Assembly (NCBI GenBank): GCA_038030265.1
Contig: CM075943.1
Location: 9,920,001-9,984,000, forward strand
Length of the DNA stretch: 64,000 nucleotides
Reading direction: 5' to 3'
Source: Corythucha ciliata
Lineage: Eukaryota; Arthropoda; Insecta; Hemiptera; Tingidae
Position 1 is the first letter of the stretch, and each line of letters opens with the position of its first letter. The position numbers and the translations under genes are program-made. The notes under the pieces were generated by a model. It made no database searches. It had not been told where the DNA came from and saw only the letters and a program-made list of their open reading frames with translations. This document shows positions 10,353 to 20,655 of this stretch, piece after piece.

Positions 10353-13300
10353 TTATAAGTTGATTCTTTCGACAGGTCGTCGATCGCGGTTGGAGCGTCG
10401 AAGTGGAGGAGAGAGTGTGCTCGAGCGGCTAGGCGTGGCCGCAGCCGGCGGCGACTGGTGTGCCGACGGCTCTGGTTCCGTAGGAGGCGGAGGGGGTGCC
10501 AACGGTTCTGGAGACCGAAGCGAGGGCCTCGTCGAGGGCCGTGGGAAACCTGATTTCCGTGGCTGGAAAGACAAGCCTGGAACAGAAAAGTTTGGTAATA
10601 CAAAGGGTCGATTGGTGTCCGGTGGGGTATGCATGTCCGGTGCGTCTGGTGACACATCTGTGGCACGCAATTGATTAAAGTGACGCTTTATGGTGTGTCC
10701 ATTGTCTAAAGCAATAAGATAGTGTAATCGACCAAGCCGGTTGATTACGAAACCAAGATTCCATTTGAGACCTGTGGAATAGTTACGTGCTTGCACCCTT
10801 TCACCAGCGAGGAAGTACGTCTTTAAAGGTGGTTGGGGCGCTTCATTGCTGTAAAAATCGTCAGCTCCGGGTCTAAGTATGTCCAATTTGGTTCGGAGAC
10901 GTCGGTGGAGCATTAGTTCTGCAGGTGACTTGCCGCACGCTAATGGAGTAGCACGGTATTTGAAGAGTAGCGTGAGGAGTTTGTCAGTGATCGTGCCGGG
11001 ATCGTCCTGCATGCTACGAAGTTTTTGTTTTAGAATTTGGCAGTAGCGTTCTGCCTGACCATTTGTGGCTGGATGCCCGGGAGCAATAAAGTGCTGGCGT
11101 ACACCATTGCGGGCGCAGAAAGATGAAAACTCTTCGGACTTGAAGATCGAAGCGTTGTCGCTTACGAGCGATTCCGGTAATCCAAACCTTGAAAAAATCA
11201 TACGTAAGTACTGGATAGTTTGGGCAGAAGTGGGGGCAGTTTTTGAAGCAAAAATTGCAGGCCATTTGGATCGGGCGTCAACAACTATAAAAAAGTGGTG
11301 ATTGAAGAAGGGCCCAGCGTAGTCCATGTGTATGCGTTGCCAGTTCGTGGCAGGGGGTTCCCATTTGTGAAGTGGCGCATGTGCTGGGTCACCTTTAATT
11401 AAGCAGCAATGTCTACAGCTTCTAACCAAGGCTTCGATGTCGGTGTCAATGTTTCGCCAATAGCAAGTTGCGCGAGCCAACGCTTTCATTTTGACCATTC
11501 CCAAGTGAGTCTCGTGTAGTTCGTTGAGAACGTAAGCCTGGAACTTTTTAGGAATTATTACGCGTTGTCCTCTGAAGAGAATACCTTGATGGACGGATAA
11601 TTCCGGGTCGCATATTGTTCCATTCAAGAGTTTTTCTTTTAGCAGTGACAATTCGGGGTCCACGCTCGTTTCTATCTGTAGGTCCCTTGATGTTATTGTA
11701 GTGGACGTAACCTGAGAAATAGTGTTTTCGTGACACGTAAAGTCATCATCGACAAGTTGGAGAGCATGTTCGGATGAAGGTAACGGATTGCGAGACAAAT
11801 AGTCAACGTTAGTGTGGGCAAGGGTTGAGCGGTAGTCAACGGTGTAATCAAATCCTGATAGATACTGGGCGTAGCGGAGCATACGAGATGAAGTTAACGG
11901 CGGTAACTGTTTTTGTGGGTGTAAGATCATCATCATTGGTTTATTGTCCACGATAAGTTTGAATTTCCGTCCGTAAATGTAGTCGAAAAATTTTCGAAAA
12001 GCCCAATATACAGCTGTCGCTTCTTTGTCTAGTTGACTGTAGTTGGTTTCCGCGTTTGACAGTGAGCGCGACGCAAAGGCTATCGGTCTCTCGCTTCCGT
12101 CAGGGCAAGTATGCGAGAGTACCGCTGCGAGACCGTGAGGACTTGCATCTGTCGCTAGTGTAATTGGGTAGTCAGGATGAAATGGAATTAATACTTTGTC
12201 ACTAGCGATTTCTGTTTTGATTGTGTTAAATGCGTTTTCGCAGTCAGCTGTCCATGTGAAATTTTGATCTTTTCTGAGAAGTTTGTATAGCGGGTGTAGA
12301 ACGTGAGAAGCGTTAGGCAGGAAGCGGGAGTAGTATAAGACTAGTCCTAGAAATTGTTTTACTTGATCCGCATTTTGTGGATGTGACGCTTCGAGTATCG
12401 CTCGTATTTTGTCAGAGGATTTTTGTAGTCCCTCAGAACTGATTATATGTCCCAGATACTGGATCTGTTTTTTGAAGAATTTGCATTTAGATTCATTTAA
12501 ATGTAAATTGTAACGACGTAATTTGTTTAGAACTTGGATGAGGCGATGTTTGCACTCTTCGAGCGTTCGTCCCTGGACGACTAGGTCGTCGAAGTACGCT
12601 GCTGTTCCGTCGAGGTCTTGTATGAATTGGTCGATGAATTGGTGAAATTCATTCGGCGCCGTCTTAATGCCAAAGAATAAGCGGCTGACCTTGTATGTCC
12701 CTCGATGGGTGGAAATGGTTTGAATTTTAGCGCTTTCATCATCTGTTGGAAGGTGCAAATACGCTTTGAAAATGTCAAGGGTACAGAAATAAAGTCCATG
12801 ACGCATTTTGTTAAAAATGTCTTCTATCCTGGGTATGGGATAGCGAGCGTCCATTAGCTGTGAATTTACGGTTAATTTGTAATCAGCACAAATTCTTATT
12901 GTTGAGTCACTTTTTGGTACCACGACGATTGGTGTTCCCCAATCTGAGTGTTCAACACGAGTTATGATTCCCTGCTGTTCGAGTGTCTCTAACTCGTGGT
13001 CCACTCGTTCACGTAGTGCATACGGAACTGGTCGAGGTTTGATGAAAATTGGTTTTGCGTCAGGACGGAGGTGTAAACGACAGGTGTGATTTGGTACTTG
13101 TCCGACAACTCCCTGGAAAACATCAGAATATTGTTTTATTATGTCGGAAACAGTGATATTTATATTTGTTTGTTCAGCGGGATTCGTGATGGCCTTTATG
13201 TCATGAAGGTCTACGTGGAGTTTCCGAATCCAGTCGCGTCCTAGTATGGATGAACAATTTTTTTCCACGACGAATAGTTCTAGTTTGTGTTTTTTTCCTT

Positions 13301-14612
13301 TATAGGAGACGTCGACTGTGGCTACGCCGATCGGTTGGAATATTTCCCCTGTATACGTTCGGAAAACAATAGGGGTTTGAGCCAAGACAGAGTGTGTGGA
13401 AATGGTGTGGAACGTATTTTTACTCACCATTGATACACGGCTACCAGAGTCTATTTCGAATGCAATAACTTTATCGTTAATTTTTACCTGAGCATACATT
13501 TTGTCGTCGTGTAGGGAGGAAATGTTTTCTACGTGGTTAATAGCGTAATCTTCGTCAGAGGCTGGAGAAGCGGCAACGTTGTGCACTCCTGGAGGTCGTG
13601 CGGGTTTCGAGTTAGACTTCGACAAAGTTGTAATGCAGATGCGAGCAAGATGTCCCTTTTTATTGCATTTGTCGCAACGTATTTTCTCCTTTGAGCGGCA
13701 CGCTCTTGTTTCGTGGTTGGCCCTTCCGCAGTGTAAGCACATGCCGGAGAGTCTGAGCTGCTCTAATTTAACATTTTGTTTATGTCTCGAGGACGTAGAT
13801 GTGCGGGTTGGAAGGGTCCGGGCTGGGGCTGACGTGGCATTCTTGAGTACGTGTGAGCGTCCGACGGTTTTTATTTTGTTAACTGGATGTAATTTTGAAG
13901 CGTATATTTCCTTGTTTTCTAATTTGGATGCCTCAATGGCCAAAGCGATTTCTACGGTCTTTTCGAGTGTTATTTCTCCTTGTTGTAGTAGTTTTTCGCG
14001 AATGTCAGAATCGCTAACACCACGAATAAATTGAGCTCGTAGCATCAATTGCATGACAGAAAGCGAACATTCGGCGTTTGTACAGGTCGATTTAAAATTT
14101 GCTTTCTGTGCGAGGTGGTTTAGCTCCGAAATATAGTTGGACAGTGACTCGCCTGTATGTTGGATGCGAGACAGGAATCGATGCTGCTCTGTAAGAATAT
14201 TTGACCGTGGGCTGAGATGTTCCGATAGTAATTTAATGAGGTCATTTGAAGTTTTGGTGGTCGGAAGGTCCGGTGCAGTTAAGCTTGACAATAGCTGGTA
14301 ATTCTTCGGGCCGAGGCAGTTAATAAGAATTCGTACCTTTGCCTGGTCTGAAGCCGGATCGGTCCCTGTCAGGCCTTTTATCATGTAAAAATTGTCGAGC
14401 CGTTGAATGTAGGAGTCAAACGGTTCTTGTGCTTCGTCATACGACTCGAAGTTGAGCGATTGAGTTTGTAACATTTCTTGAACAGACCTGGGGCCCGACG
14501 ATGTAGAAGCGGGTGTGGCCGCTGCCGGTGATGGCGTCAGTCGCGAGACGAACCTGTTGAGCGCTGCCGTGAGTTCGGCAAGGCCGGGGGTAGGTGCGGG
14601 GGGATCGTTCAT
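10353..14612 (-). CDS. Gag-Pol polyprotein of the mag-type Gypsy element
   Basis: One uninterrupted 1,419-codon frame encodes the structural and enzymatic proteins for cytoplasmic particle formation, reverse transcription and integration. Counting from the ATG at 14612: a gag region; two CCHC zinc knuckles at ~291-325 (CLHCGRANHETRAC and CDKCNKKGHLARIC); an aspartic protease at ~386 with the slightly unusual triad DSGS; reverse transcriptase with YFDD at ~671; RNase H with TDAS at ~816; integrase HHCC zinc finger at ~1044; and the catalytic D, D and E at ~1095 (MDYAG), ~1150 (SDNAS) and ~1184 (NGQAERY). The frame is open upstream to 14765, inside the primer site. I chose 14612 because the following Pro/Ala-rich segment looks like a gag N-terminus and the upstream part is leader. 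All catalytic motifs are present, so this copy may be active. Confidence 0.9.
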   Translation of the reverse strand: MNDPPAPTPGLAELTAALNRFVSRLTPSPAAATPASTSSGPRSVQEMLQTQSLNFESYDEAQEPFDSYIQRLDNFYMIKGLTGTDPASDQAKVRILINCLGPKNYQLLSSLTAPDLPTTKTSNDLIKLLSEHLSPRSNILTEQHRFLSRIQHTGESLSNYISELNHLAQKANFKSTCTNAECSLSVMQLMLRAQFIRGVSDSDIREKLLQQGEITLEKTVEIALAIEASKLENKEIYASKLHPVNKIKTVGRSHVLKNATSAPARTLPTRTSTSSRHKQNVKLEQLRLSGMCLHCGRANHETRACRSKEKIRCDKCNKKGHLARICITTLSKSNSKPARPPGVHNVAASPASDEDYAINHVENISSLHDDKMYAQVKINDKVIAFEIDSGSRVSMVSKNTFHTISTHSVLAQTPIVFRTYTGEIFQPIGVATVDVSYKGKKHKLELFVVEKNCSSILGRDWIRKLHVDLHDIKAITNPAEQTNINITVSDIIKQYSDVFQGVVGQVPNHTCRLHLRPDAKPIFIKPRPVPYALRERVDHELETLEQQGIITRVEHSDWGTPIVVVPKSDSTIRICADYKLTVNSQLMDARYPIPRIEDIFNKMRHGLYFCTLDIFKAYLHLPTDDESAKIQTISTHRGTYKVSRLFFGIKTAPNEFHQFIDQFIQDLDGTAAYFDDLVVQGRTLEECKHRLIQVLNKLRRYNLHLNESKCKFFKKQIQYLGHIISSEGLQKSSDKIRAILEASHPQNADQVKQFLGLVLYYSRFLPNASHVLHPLYKLLRKDQNFTWTADCENAFNTIKTEIASDKVLIPFHPDYPITLATDASPHGLAAVLSHTCPDGSERPIAFASRSLSNAETNYSQLDKEATAVYWAFRKFFDYIYGRKFKLIVDNKPMMMILHPQKQLPPLTSSRMLRYAQYLSGFDYTVDYRSTLAHTNVDYLSRNPLPSSEHALQLVDDDFTCHENTISQVTSTTITSRDLQIETSVDPELSLLKEKLLNGTICDPELSVHQGILFRGQRVIIPKKFQAYVLNELHETHLGMVKMKALARATCYWRNIDTDIEALVRSCRHCCLIKGDPAHAPLHKWEPPATNWQRIHMDYAGPFFNHHFFIVVDARSKWPAIFASKTAPTSAQTIQYLRMIFSRFGLPESLVSDNASIFKSEEFSSFCARNGVRQHFIAPGHPATNGQAERYCQILKQKLRSMQDDPGTITDKLLTLLFKYRATPLACGKSPAELMLHRRLRTKLDILRPGADDFYSNEAPQPPLKTYFLAGERVQARNYSTGLKWNLGFVINRLGRLHYLIALDNGHTIKRHFNQLRATDVSPDAPDMHTPPDTNRPFVLPNFSVPGLSFQPRKSGFPRPSTRPSLRSPEPLAPPPPPTEPEPSAHQSPPAAATPSRSSTLSPPLRRSNRDRRPVERINL

Positions 14613-14751
14613 GGCGTCCCGAGAGCAATGCAGACAATGAAATGTAAAAAAAATAAAATAAACTGAAGCGTAGAAAATGACTGAAATTAACACAGACACA
14701 GAACTACCGCGGGAAAGTCCCGAAAACATCGCGAACGCGAATAGCCTGGTG

Positions 14752-14764
14752 ATCCTCGTCGCCA
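14752..14764 (-). other. Primer-binding site, tRNA-Ser-like
   Basis: On the element's strand TGGCGACGAGGAT begins two bases after the 5' LTR. It complements the 3' end of arthropod tRNA-Ser (GCT type), recalled from the known ...CCTCGTCG acceptor end plus CCA. Confidence 0.7.
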
Positions 14765-14766
14765 AC

Positions 14767-14921
14767 TGTTATGTATGAGGGAGGATAGAGTAGGAAGAAA
14801 ACGCCTTCGTGAGGTGAGATGTATATTTGTAAGAAGCTCATGACCAACTAACGAGGGGGCAAATGAGATGTATACGTTTCGAGTGGCGCATGCCCATGGA
14901 TTAATAATCGGGTATATAATA
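14767..14921 (-). repeat. 5' LTR of the mag-type Gypsy element
   Basis: 155 bp, nearly identical to the copy at 10058-10212, followed by the 5-bp duplication aacgt at 14922-14926. Confidence 0.9.
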
Positions 14922-14926
14922 AACGT

Positions 14927-16440
14927 CCAGACTAAAATTAAGAAAAAAATCGCTGATTCCCGGTACATGGAGGCCATTCTACGAATAAATTGTGAAAATC
15001 AACGCAAAAAGTTTTGTGTAAAGTTGAGAAACACGCTATAATACTGACAAATAAAAGACGCTTTCAGGTCAAAATTGGCCAAAAATGGAAAATTTACAAC
15101 TGAAATGGCGTATAATAGCCCATTCGCGTATGAAAAAGGGAATAGGATGCTGAATGGACGCAAAATTAGCACAAAACGCTATTTCACACTGAAATTGGGA
15201 AAAATCGCTAATTTGCAATTTGCAGATATAGGGCAGAAAAACGTTAATTCGCGGATACAAAATTAACAAAACCACTAATTCGCGGCAAATGAAAAAATCA
15301 GCAATTAGCGCAGCTAAAATTAAGAGAAACGTTAATTTTAGTTCAAATTGGGGGAAAAGTGCTAATTCTCAGTTAAAAATGGGAAACATTGTTAATTTGC
15401 AGCTTAAATTGACTCAAACGCCGATTCTTGGCAAAAATTTACAAAATTTAGTAGATAATGCACGTGTTGCATGGAGATGCTACCACGCTGCTAAAATTTA
15501 GAAAAAGCGAAAATTCGCTTAAAATTGAGAAACATCAATAATTCACGAATTAAGTGTCGTGAAATTTATAATTTAAAAATGATGATTTTTTAACAGAAAA
15601 TGATGGACAGATGTACATTTTTTGGTTTGAAAAAAAAAATGTACATTTGCAATTTAAATTCGTACCTTCTGAAGGCATTTTTGAGGCTAAAATCAGAAAA
15701 ATGGCAAATTCATGCATGGCTATAGTACAGTGTTAAAAATTACGCTAATTCACGGCTAGAACTGAAAAGAAGCAATAATCTATATCTATAAAAGTTTTAT
15801 AAAATTGCTAATGGGGTGGTATAATGTGAAAACCCGCTAATTTGCGGGTAATATTTAGAAAATAAAATAATCAGCCTGGTCAAAATTAAGAGAAAGGTTA
15901 ATTTTAAGCCTAAGAATTGAGAAAATTGCTAATTCGCGGCTAAGAATGGAAAAAATCGCCAATTTACAGCTGAAATTGCGCCAGACGCCAATTTGTGACT
16001 GAAATTGAGAAAATTCGCTAATTCACAGGTTTGAAACGCCACGACACGTCGCCGCTACAATTTAAAAAAGGCGCTAATTCGCGGTTGAAATTGAGAAACA
16101 TTCTTATTTGCACCAAAAACTGAATATACGATAATTTGCGGATTCTGAAGGCAGCTTTTCAGGCTGACATTGAAAAAAAAAAAGCCAATTTGTGGCAATA
16201 GGTGAAGAAACCGCTAATTCCCGAGAAAACTGAGAAAAATCGCTCATGCATTGCGTACATATGGGGAAACAAAAACATCGTAATTCGTGAAAAGTCCCCC
16301 TATTTTGCGGCTAATATTGAGGAAAACACTAAAGAAAAACGTTAATTTCCAGCTGAAACTGAGAAAAGTGCTAATCCCCTGGTAAAAAGATTAAAAAATC
16401 GGTAATATGCTGCTGAAATTGAGGAAAACGTGGATAACTA
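14927..16440. repeat. Degenerate ~30-35-bp repeat array (hAT-like copy 1 body)
   Basis: Some 45 loosely conserved units resembling 'gctaattcgcggctgaaattgagaaaaat'. The alternation of a 'gctaattcgc' core and an 'aaattgagaaaa' spacer is visible throughout. Short ORFs inside are by-products of the repeat. The same array occurs inverted at 29160-30300 and 48570-49330. Confidence 0.75.
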
Positions 16441-16605
16441 TGTTAATTACAAATTACTTCGAAAAAGTGCTTTTAACTACAAATTATCAATTACAATAAC
16501 GTGTTGTTATCAATTACAAATTACCAATTACTAATTGTAATTGAATTACATGTAATTCAATTGAATTACATGTAATTCAATTACTGCCCAGCCCTGAAAT
16601 GTACT

Positions 16606-16847
16606 GACGTTGTACTGTGTAGGCGGACGATAAAACCGATGAAATGAAATTTTCATTTTCTAAAACTTCCGGATCTTGCAACTTTCGCAAATTGCCCTGG
16701 GCCCCAGGTCACAATCAAAGAAAGCGGGATATTTTTCGATGAAGAACACACACAAAAAATGTAAATCGAATCAAACTCAATGCTCCCATCGGTAGCCTAG
16801 TATTTATTTTTATTTAATGAAAGCATTCAGATATATATGTATAGATA
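16606..16847. other. Spacer between the hAT-like and Tigger elements
   Basis: About 240 bp of unremarkable sequence. I see no gene, terminal repeat or array. Confidence 0.4.
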
Positions 16848-18008
16848 CAGTAGTCGCCGCTTATTGTGGCCAAAAATGCCCGGGACGGTTCTGCACGGCA
16901 GGCGACTACAGAAAAACTTTCGTTTATTGTGGCCAGAAATTCGCTTAATGTGGCCAAAAGTCGGCATGCAAAAAGTGGAAAAAAACGAATGAAAAGGCAA
17001 TGAAAGGGGGGAAAGAAGGACTAGGACCCCTTTTTTTTTTTTTAACACGCAATCATATTTTTCTCTAGCAGTTTCGCGTATGGTTTTTGCCTTAGTTTTT
17101 TTTTTTTACCCACCCCCCCTTTCTTTTTACACTTCGTGCATCCCTATCGAAGACATTTTTTTTGCTTTCGTCGTCTCGTCATTTTCTGAACCCCCATAAT
17201 CCCTACATCACGCCAGTTTATTAAGAGTGATTGGAGTGCGAGTTTGTTTTTTTATAAAATGAGCCAGAAGCGGTGCGATCTCTCATCGAGGGAAAAACTT
17301 GAGCTGCTAAAAAAATATGACGCCCTTCGAAAAATGAGCCAGCGGTCAATTGGGACCGCGAACTTGACCACAAAATTTTACTCCTTGTTGATAACTGTTC
17401 AGCGCACATCGTCGGAGAACATTTAAAGCACATCAATGTTGTTTTTCTTCCCGCAAACACAACATCCCTCATACAACCTTGCGACCAAGGGATTATACGC
17501 GCATTTAAAGCACATTACAGGACAGAAATGAGGAAAACAGTGATTGGCGTCTTGGATGATGGTCTTGAAAGCGGGATTTCTTCCCTCCGCGCTAACGATG
17601 TCGCCAAAAAAATAACTTTATTGGACGCTCTTCACTTAGCCGCCTCAGCTTGGGGTCAAGTGTCGTCTACCACAATTCGGAACTGTTTTCGACACGGAGG
17701 GTTTTCAAAAGTCGAGCAGCTGGAAGATGAAGAAGAAAAGTCGTCCGTGGGAAACCCTCATGGTCTCAACAAAGAAACTTACGATCAATGGATGACCATT
17801 GATGATGACCTACCAATAGCGGAGTGTCTCACCGAAGACCAGATTTGTGCGACGATTCAGCAGAAGAAAAACGAAATTCAAGAAGAACAGTCTAGCAGTG
17901 ATGAGGAGGATGACAGCACTCGTAACAAGCCCCCATCTAGCCAAGAAATGATGGACGCTCTTGACGTAATAAAGAGGGGAGTAATTCACGCTTCTAGGGC
18001 TAGATTTA
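16848..18008 (+). mobile_element. Tigger/pogo DNA transposon, internally deleted and 3'-truncated
   Basis: The left terminus CAGTAGTCGCCGCTTATTG starts after a TA dinucleotide, and a related 'tgtggccagaaattcgc' word follows at ~16930. These are features of the Tigger/pogo branch of Tc1/mariner. The right inverted repeat is missing because the element is fused at ~18005-18010 to a Gypsy fragment. The remains of its transposase are listed separately. Confidence 0.75.
17259..18008 (+). pseudogene. Tigger-type transposase remnant
   Basis: Two recognisable parts. First, 17259-17360 encodes the start of the N-terminal DNA-binding domain (MSQKRCDLSSREKLELLKKY ... SQRSIGTA), the Pipsqueak/CENP-B-type helix-turn-helix. 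Second, beginning near 17370 in another frame, comes the C-terminal half of the DDE domain: LLVDNCSAH holds the second catalytic Asp, then FLPANTTSLIQPCDQGII the third, then the family's typical acidic Ser-rich tail to ~18008. The middle of the protein (rest of the DNA-binding region and first catalytic Asp) has been deleted, and the join shifts frame. It cannot make an active transposase. The second half is open for ~190 codons and runs a short way into the neighbouring Gypsy fragment, which is not biologically meaningful. Confidence 0.85.
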
Positions 18009-20655
18009 ATGCAAGAATTCAAGGCCCAAGTTCAGACCGATACGCTGGAGCTACAAATTCCTCCCGCAGTAACAGAATGTCTTCCGATCGTGCAGCCAGA
18101 GCCAACTAAAGATACTGACAGGATCCGAGTAGATGGCCCTCGACACGCTCGAGTCTACGGAGTTAGAGTATGGTCAAGGTGCTATATACCGCCACTTAGC
18201 GAAGCGGTTGTCCCGTGTAAAATAAAAGGGGAAGTAGATGGTGCTTTGGTTCTGATAGAACCAGAGTATCACATAAATGAGGCCCTGAAAGTCGGCCGTT
18301 GCGTAGTGTGCATCGATGGTGAGAGATCGTCAGTTCGATTAGTAAATACCTCCCGAGCTTCTGTTACACTTAACAGGAACGAGCTACTAGGAGGCGCAAT
18401 AGAGGTTACAGAAGACCCAAGTTCCGTGGCTGGTGTGGCTGTAGTGAATGGTGAAGGTGAAAGCAATATTTCCCTAGAAATATTGAATGAAAAATTAGGC
18501 CACTTATCTCCACACGAGCAGGTTCGGCTGAAGCGGCTTTTGAGTAGCTACGGTGGAATATTCGGGGAGCCAGGGCCAAAAGGGTGCCGGCTTGCCATAA
18601 GCCATAGAATAGACACGGGAGAAGCCAGGCCTATCGCCAAGCGATCCTATCGCGATCCTTTCGCACAGCGTCCCATCATAAAAGAAAAACTGAAGGAGAT
18701 GTTGGATTCAGGTGTGATCATGCCGTCCACGAGCCCCTGGTCCGCCCCTGTAGTTCTTGTACAAAAACAGGATAGTAAGGGGGAGACTAAATACAGATTC
18801 TGCACTGACTTTCGTGGCTTAAATGCTGTAACTAAAGTAGACACCTACCCACTCCCCCTTATTCAAGAAACTCTTGAACTGCTCAGAGAAAGTAAATTTT
18901 TTACCACTATAGATCTGGCAAGTGGTTATCATCAAATTCCAATAGCGGAAGAAGATCAAGAGAAAACTGCTTTTTCAATCGAGGGTGGGCATTTTCAATA
19001 TCAAAGGATGGCCTTCGGATTGGCTGGGGCTCCCGCGACCTTCCAGCGAATGATGGACCAATTGCTAGGAAAAATTAAGGGTGTCACATACTTCGTCTAC
19101 CTGGACGACGTAATTGTTTTCAGTAAAAACTTTGAAGAGCATCTGGCTAGGTTGCAAGAAGTTTTCGATATCCTCAGAAACGCTGGCTTGAAGGTCAACT
19201 GGGAAAAATGTAATTTTGCTAAAAGAGAAGTGGAATATCTGGGTCACATAGTGACTAACCAGGGTGTACGCCCGGACCCGTCAAAGTTGTCCGCTATAGA
19301 AAACTATCCGTGCCCCAAAACTTTAAAGGAGGTGAGATCTTTCATTGGACTAGTTGGTTACTACAGAAGATTTATTCCTGACTTCGCCGGCCGTGCCAAG
19401 TCCCTGACCAAATTGCTGTCTAAGGAAGAGAGATTTTCAATGGAAGACGAGCAAATCCACAGCTTCCAAGATCTCAAACGTGCGTTGACTTCAGACGCAG
19501 TGTTAATATATCCGGACTTCAGTAACCCTTCACTCTTTCTACGGACGCTTCTAATGTAGCTTTAGGCGCCGTTTTATCTCAGACCCGAAACGGAGAGGAA
19601 CGGCCAGTCGCATTTGTTAGTCGACAGCTGCATGGGGACGAAAAAAAACTACTCCGCTACCGAACTGGAGTTACTAGCAGTTATTTGGGTAACAAAAAAA
19701 TTTCAGTGCTACCTACTGGGGCGAAAGTTTAAACTTATCACAGACCACCAGGCTCTCAGATGGATGCTGAGCCTTAAGGACCCCTCATCGAGACTCACGA
19801 GGTGGGCGCTTAGGCTCCAGGAATTTGACTTTGAGGTAGAGCACAAACCGGGGCGAAAACATACCAACGTCGATGCGCTGAGCCGAACCATTTACGCGGG
19901 TACGGTAATCCCATTTTGGAACGAGGCAGAACTGAAACAAGCACAAGGTGCTGACACACACCTTAATAGATAACGCTTAATAGATAAGGGGGAGGCGTTT
20001 ATAGATGACCAGGGACTAGTTCGTCTTCGAGTAGGATGTCACCAGTCATCCCGTGTGGTGGTACCCGTAAAAATGCGCGAGGGCCTACTCAAACAATTCC
20101 ATGACGCCCCTTGGGCTGGTCATCCTGGAAGGGATAGAACAGAAAAGTTGATATCCCAGAATTATTATTGGCCGAAGATGGGGACAACAGTAAGACAGTA
20201 TGTTGAAAATTGCAGATCATGAGCGGAAAGGAAAACACCAATAGGACTGTTAGCTCCGGTACAACACCCTTACATGCCAACGAGACCGTTTGAACTAGTT
20301 TCACTAGATATCGTCGGACCATTGCCAAAAAGTACAAAAGGCAAACATTACGTTCTAACAATGATCGATCACTTCACGCGATACGCGGAAGCTGCCCCCT
20401 TAACCCGCCAGACCGCGGAAGAAGTCGCAAAAGCATTTTTCGATAATATAGTCCTTCGACATGGCGCCCCGTCGAAAGTCCTAACAGACCAAGGAACAAA
20501 CTTTATGTCGAATCTTTTCAAGCAAACCTGCAAAATACTAGGAATTGAGAAAATTAGAACAACTGCGTATCACCCACAGTGTAACGGGATGGTTGAGCGA
20601 TTCCACAAGACCCTGATTAATTCAATTTCACATTTCGTTCGTGAGGATGGTCCAG
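18009..20655 (+). pseudogene. Gypsy pol fragment, truncated at both ends
   Basis: Starts inside the protease-RT linker and continues through reverse transcriptase (YLDDVIVF near 19100), RNase H (STDAS near 19540), the integrase zinc finger (20090-20220) and the integrase core (DIVGPLPKS, LTDQGTNF, NGMVERFHK). The first ~515 codons are open. Then frameshifts near 19530 and 19630 and stops near 19972 and 20221 break it. The sequence ends abruptly at ~20655, where LINE sequence begins, so the integrase C-terminus is missing. It resembles the terminal Gypsy element at 57422-64000 more than the mag-type copy. Inactive. Confidence 0.85.

Larger units (their letters stand above)
10058..14921 (-). 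mobile_element. mag-type Ty3/Gypsy LTR retrotransposon, near-intact
   Basis: A 4,864-bp element on the minus strand with two 155-bp LTRs (10058-10212 and 14767-14921). I see a single LTR difference (cttcatgagg against cttcgtgagg), implying recent insertion. A 5-bp target duplication aacgt flanks it at 10053-10057 and 14922-14926. The other copies of the same hAT-like repeat keep the uninterrupted site near 30225-30235 and 49430-49440. One long gag-pol frame, a serine-tRNA-like primer site and a polypurine tract are all present. No env-like frame follows pol. The fused single ORF and the primer type fit the mag group; that placement is inference. Confidence 0.9.
9600..16596. mobile_element. 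Non-autonomous hAT-like element, copy 1 (interrupted)
   Basis: Termini begin CAGGGGTGAGC on the left and, read inward on the other strand, CAGGGCTGGGC on the right. Both continue into stacked aattacaaattac words. The CAGGG ends and the 8-9-bp duplication aaatgtact fit the hAT superfamily. Without the inserted Gypsy element (10053-14921) the element is ~2.1 kb. It has no transposase ORF, and its body is mostly the degenerate repeat array at 14927-16440. A second copy in inverse orientation is at 28854-35695 and an end-less copy at 48540-49820. Confidence 0.75.

Noticed and set aside
17528..18109. A 193-codon transposase-derived gene ending in a novel tail
   Set aside because: The last ~100 bp are Gypsy sequence read out of frame across the junction at ~18008. 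The frame is a chance extension.
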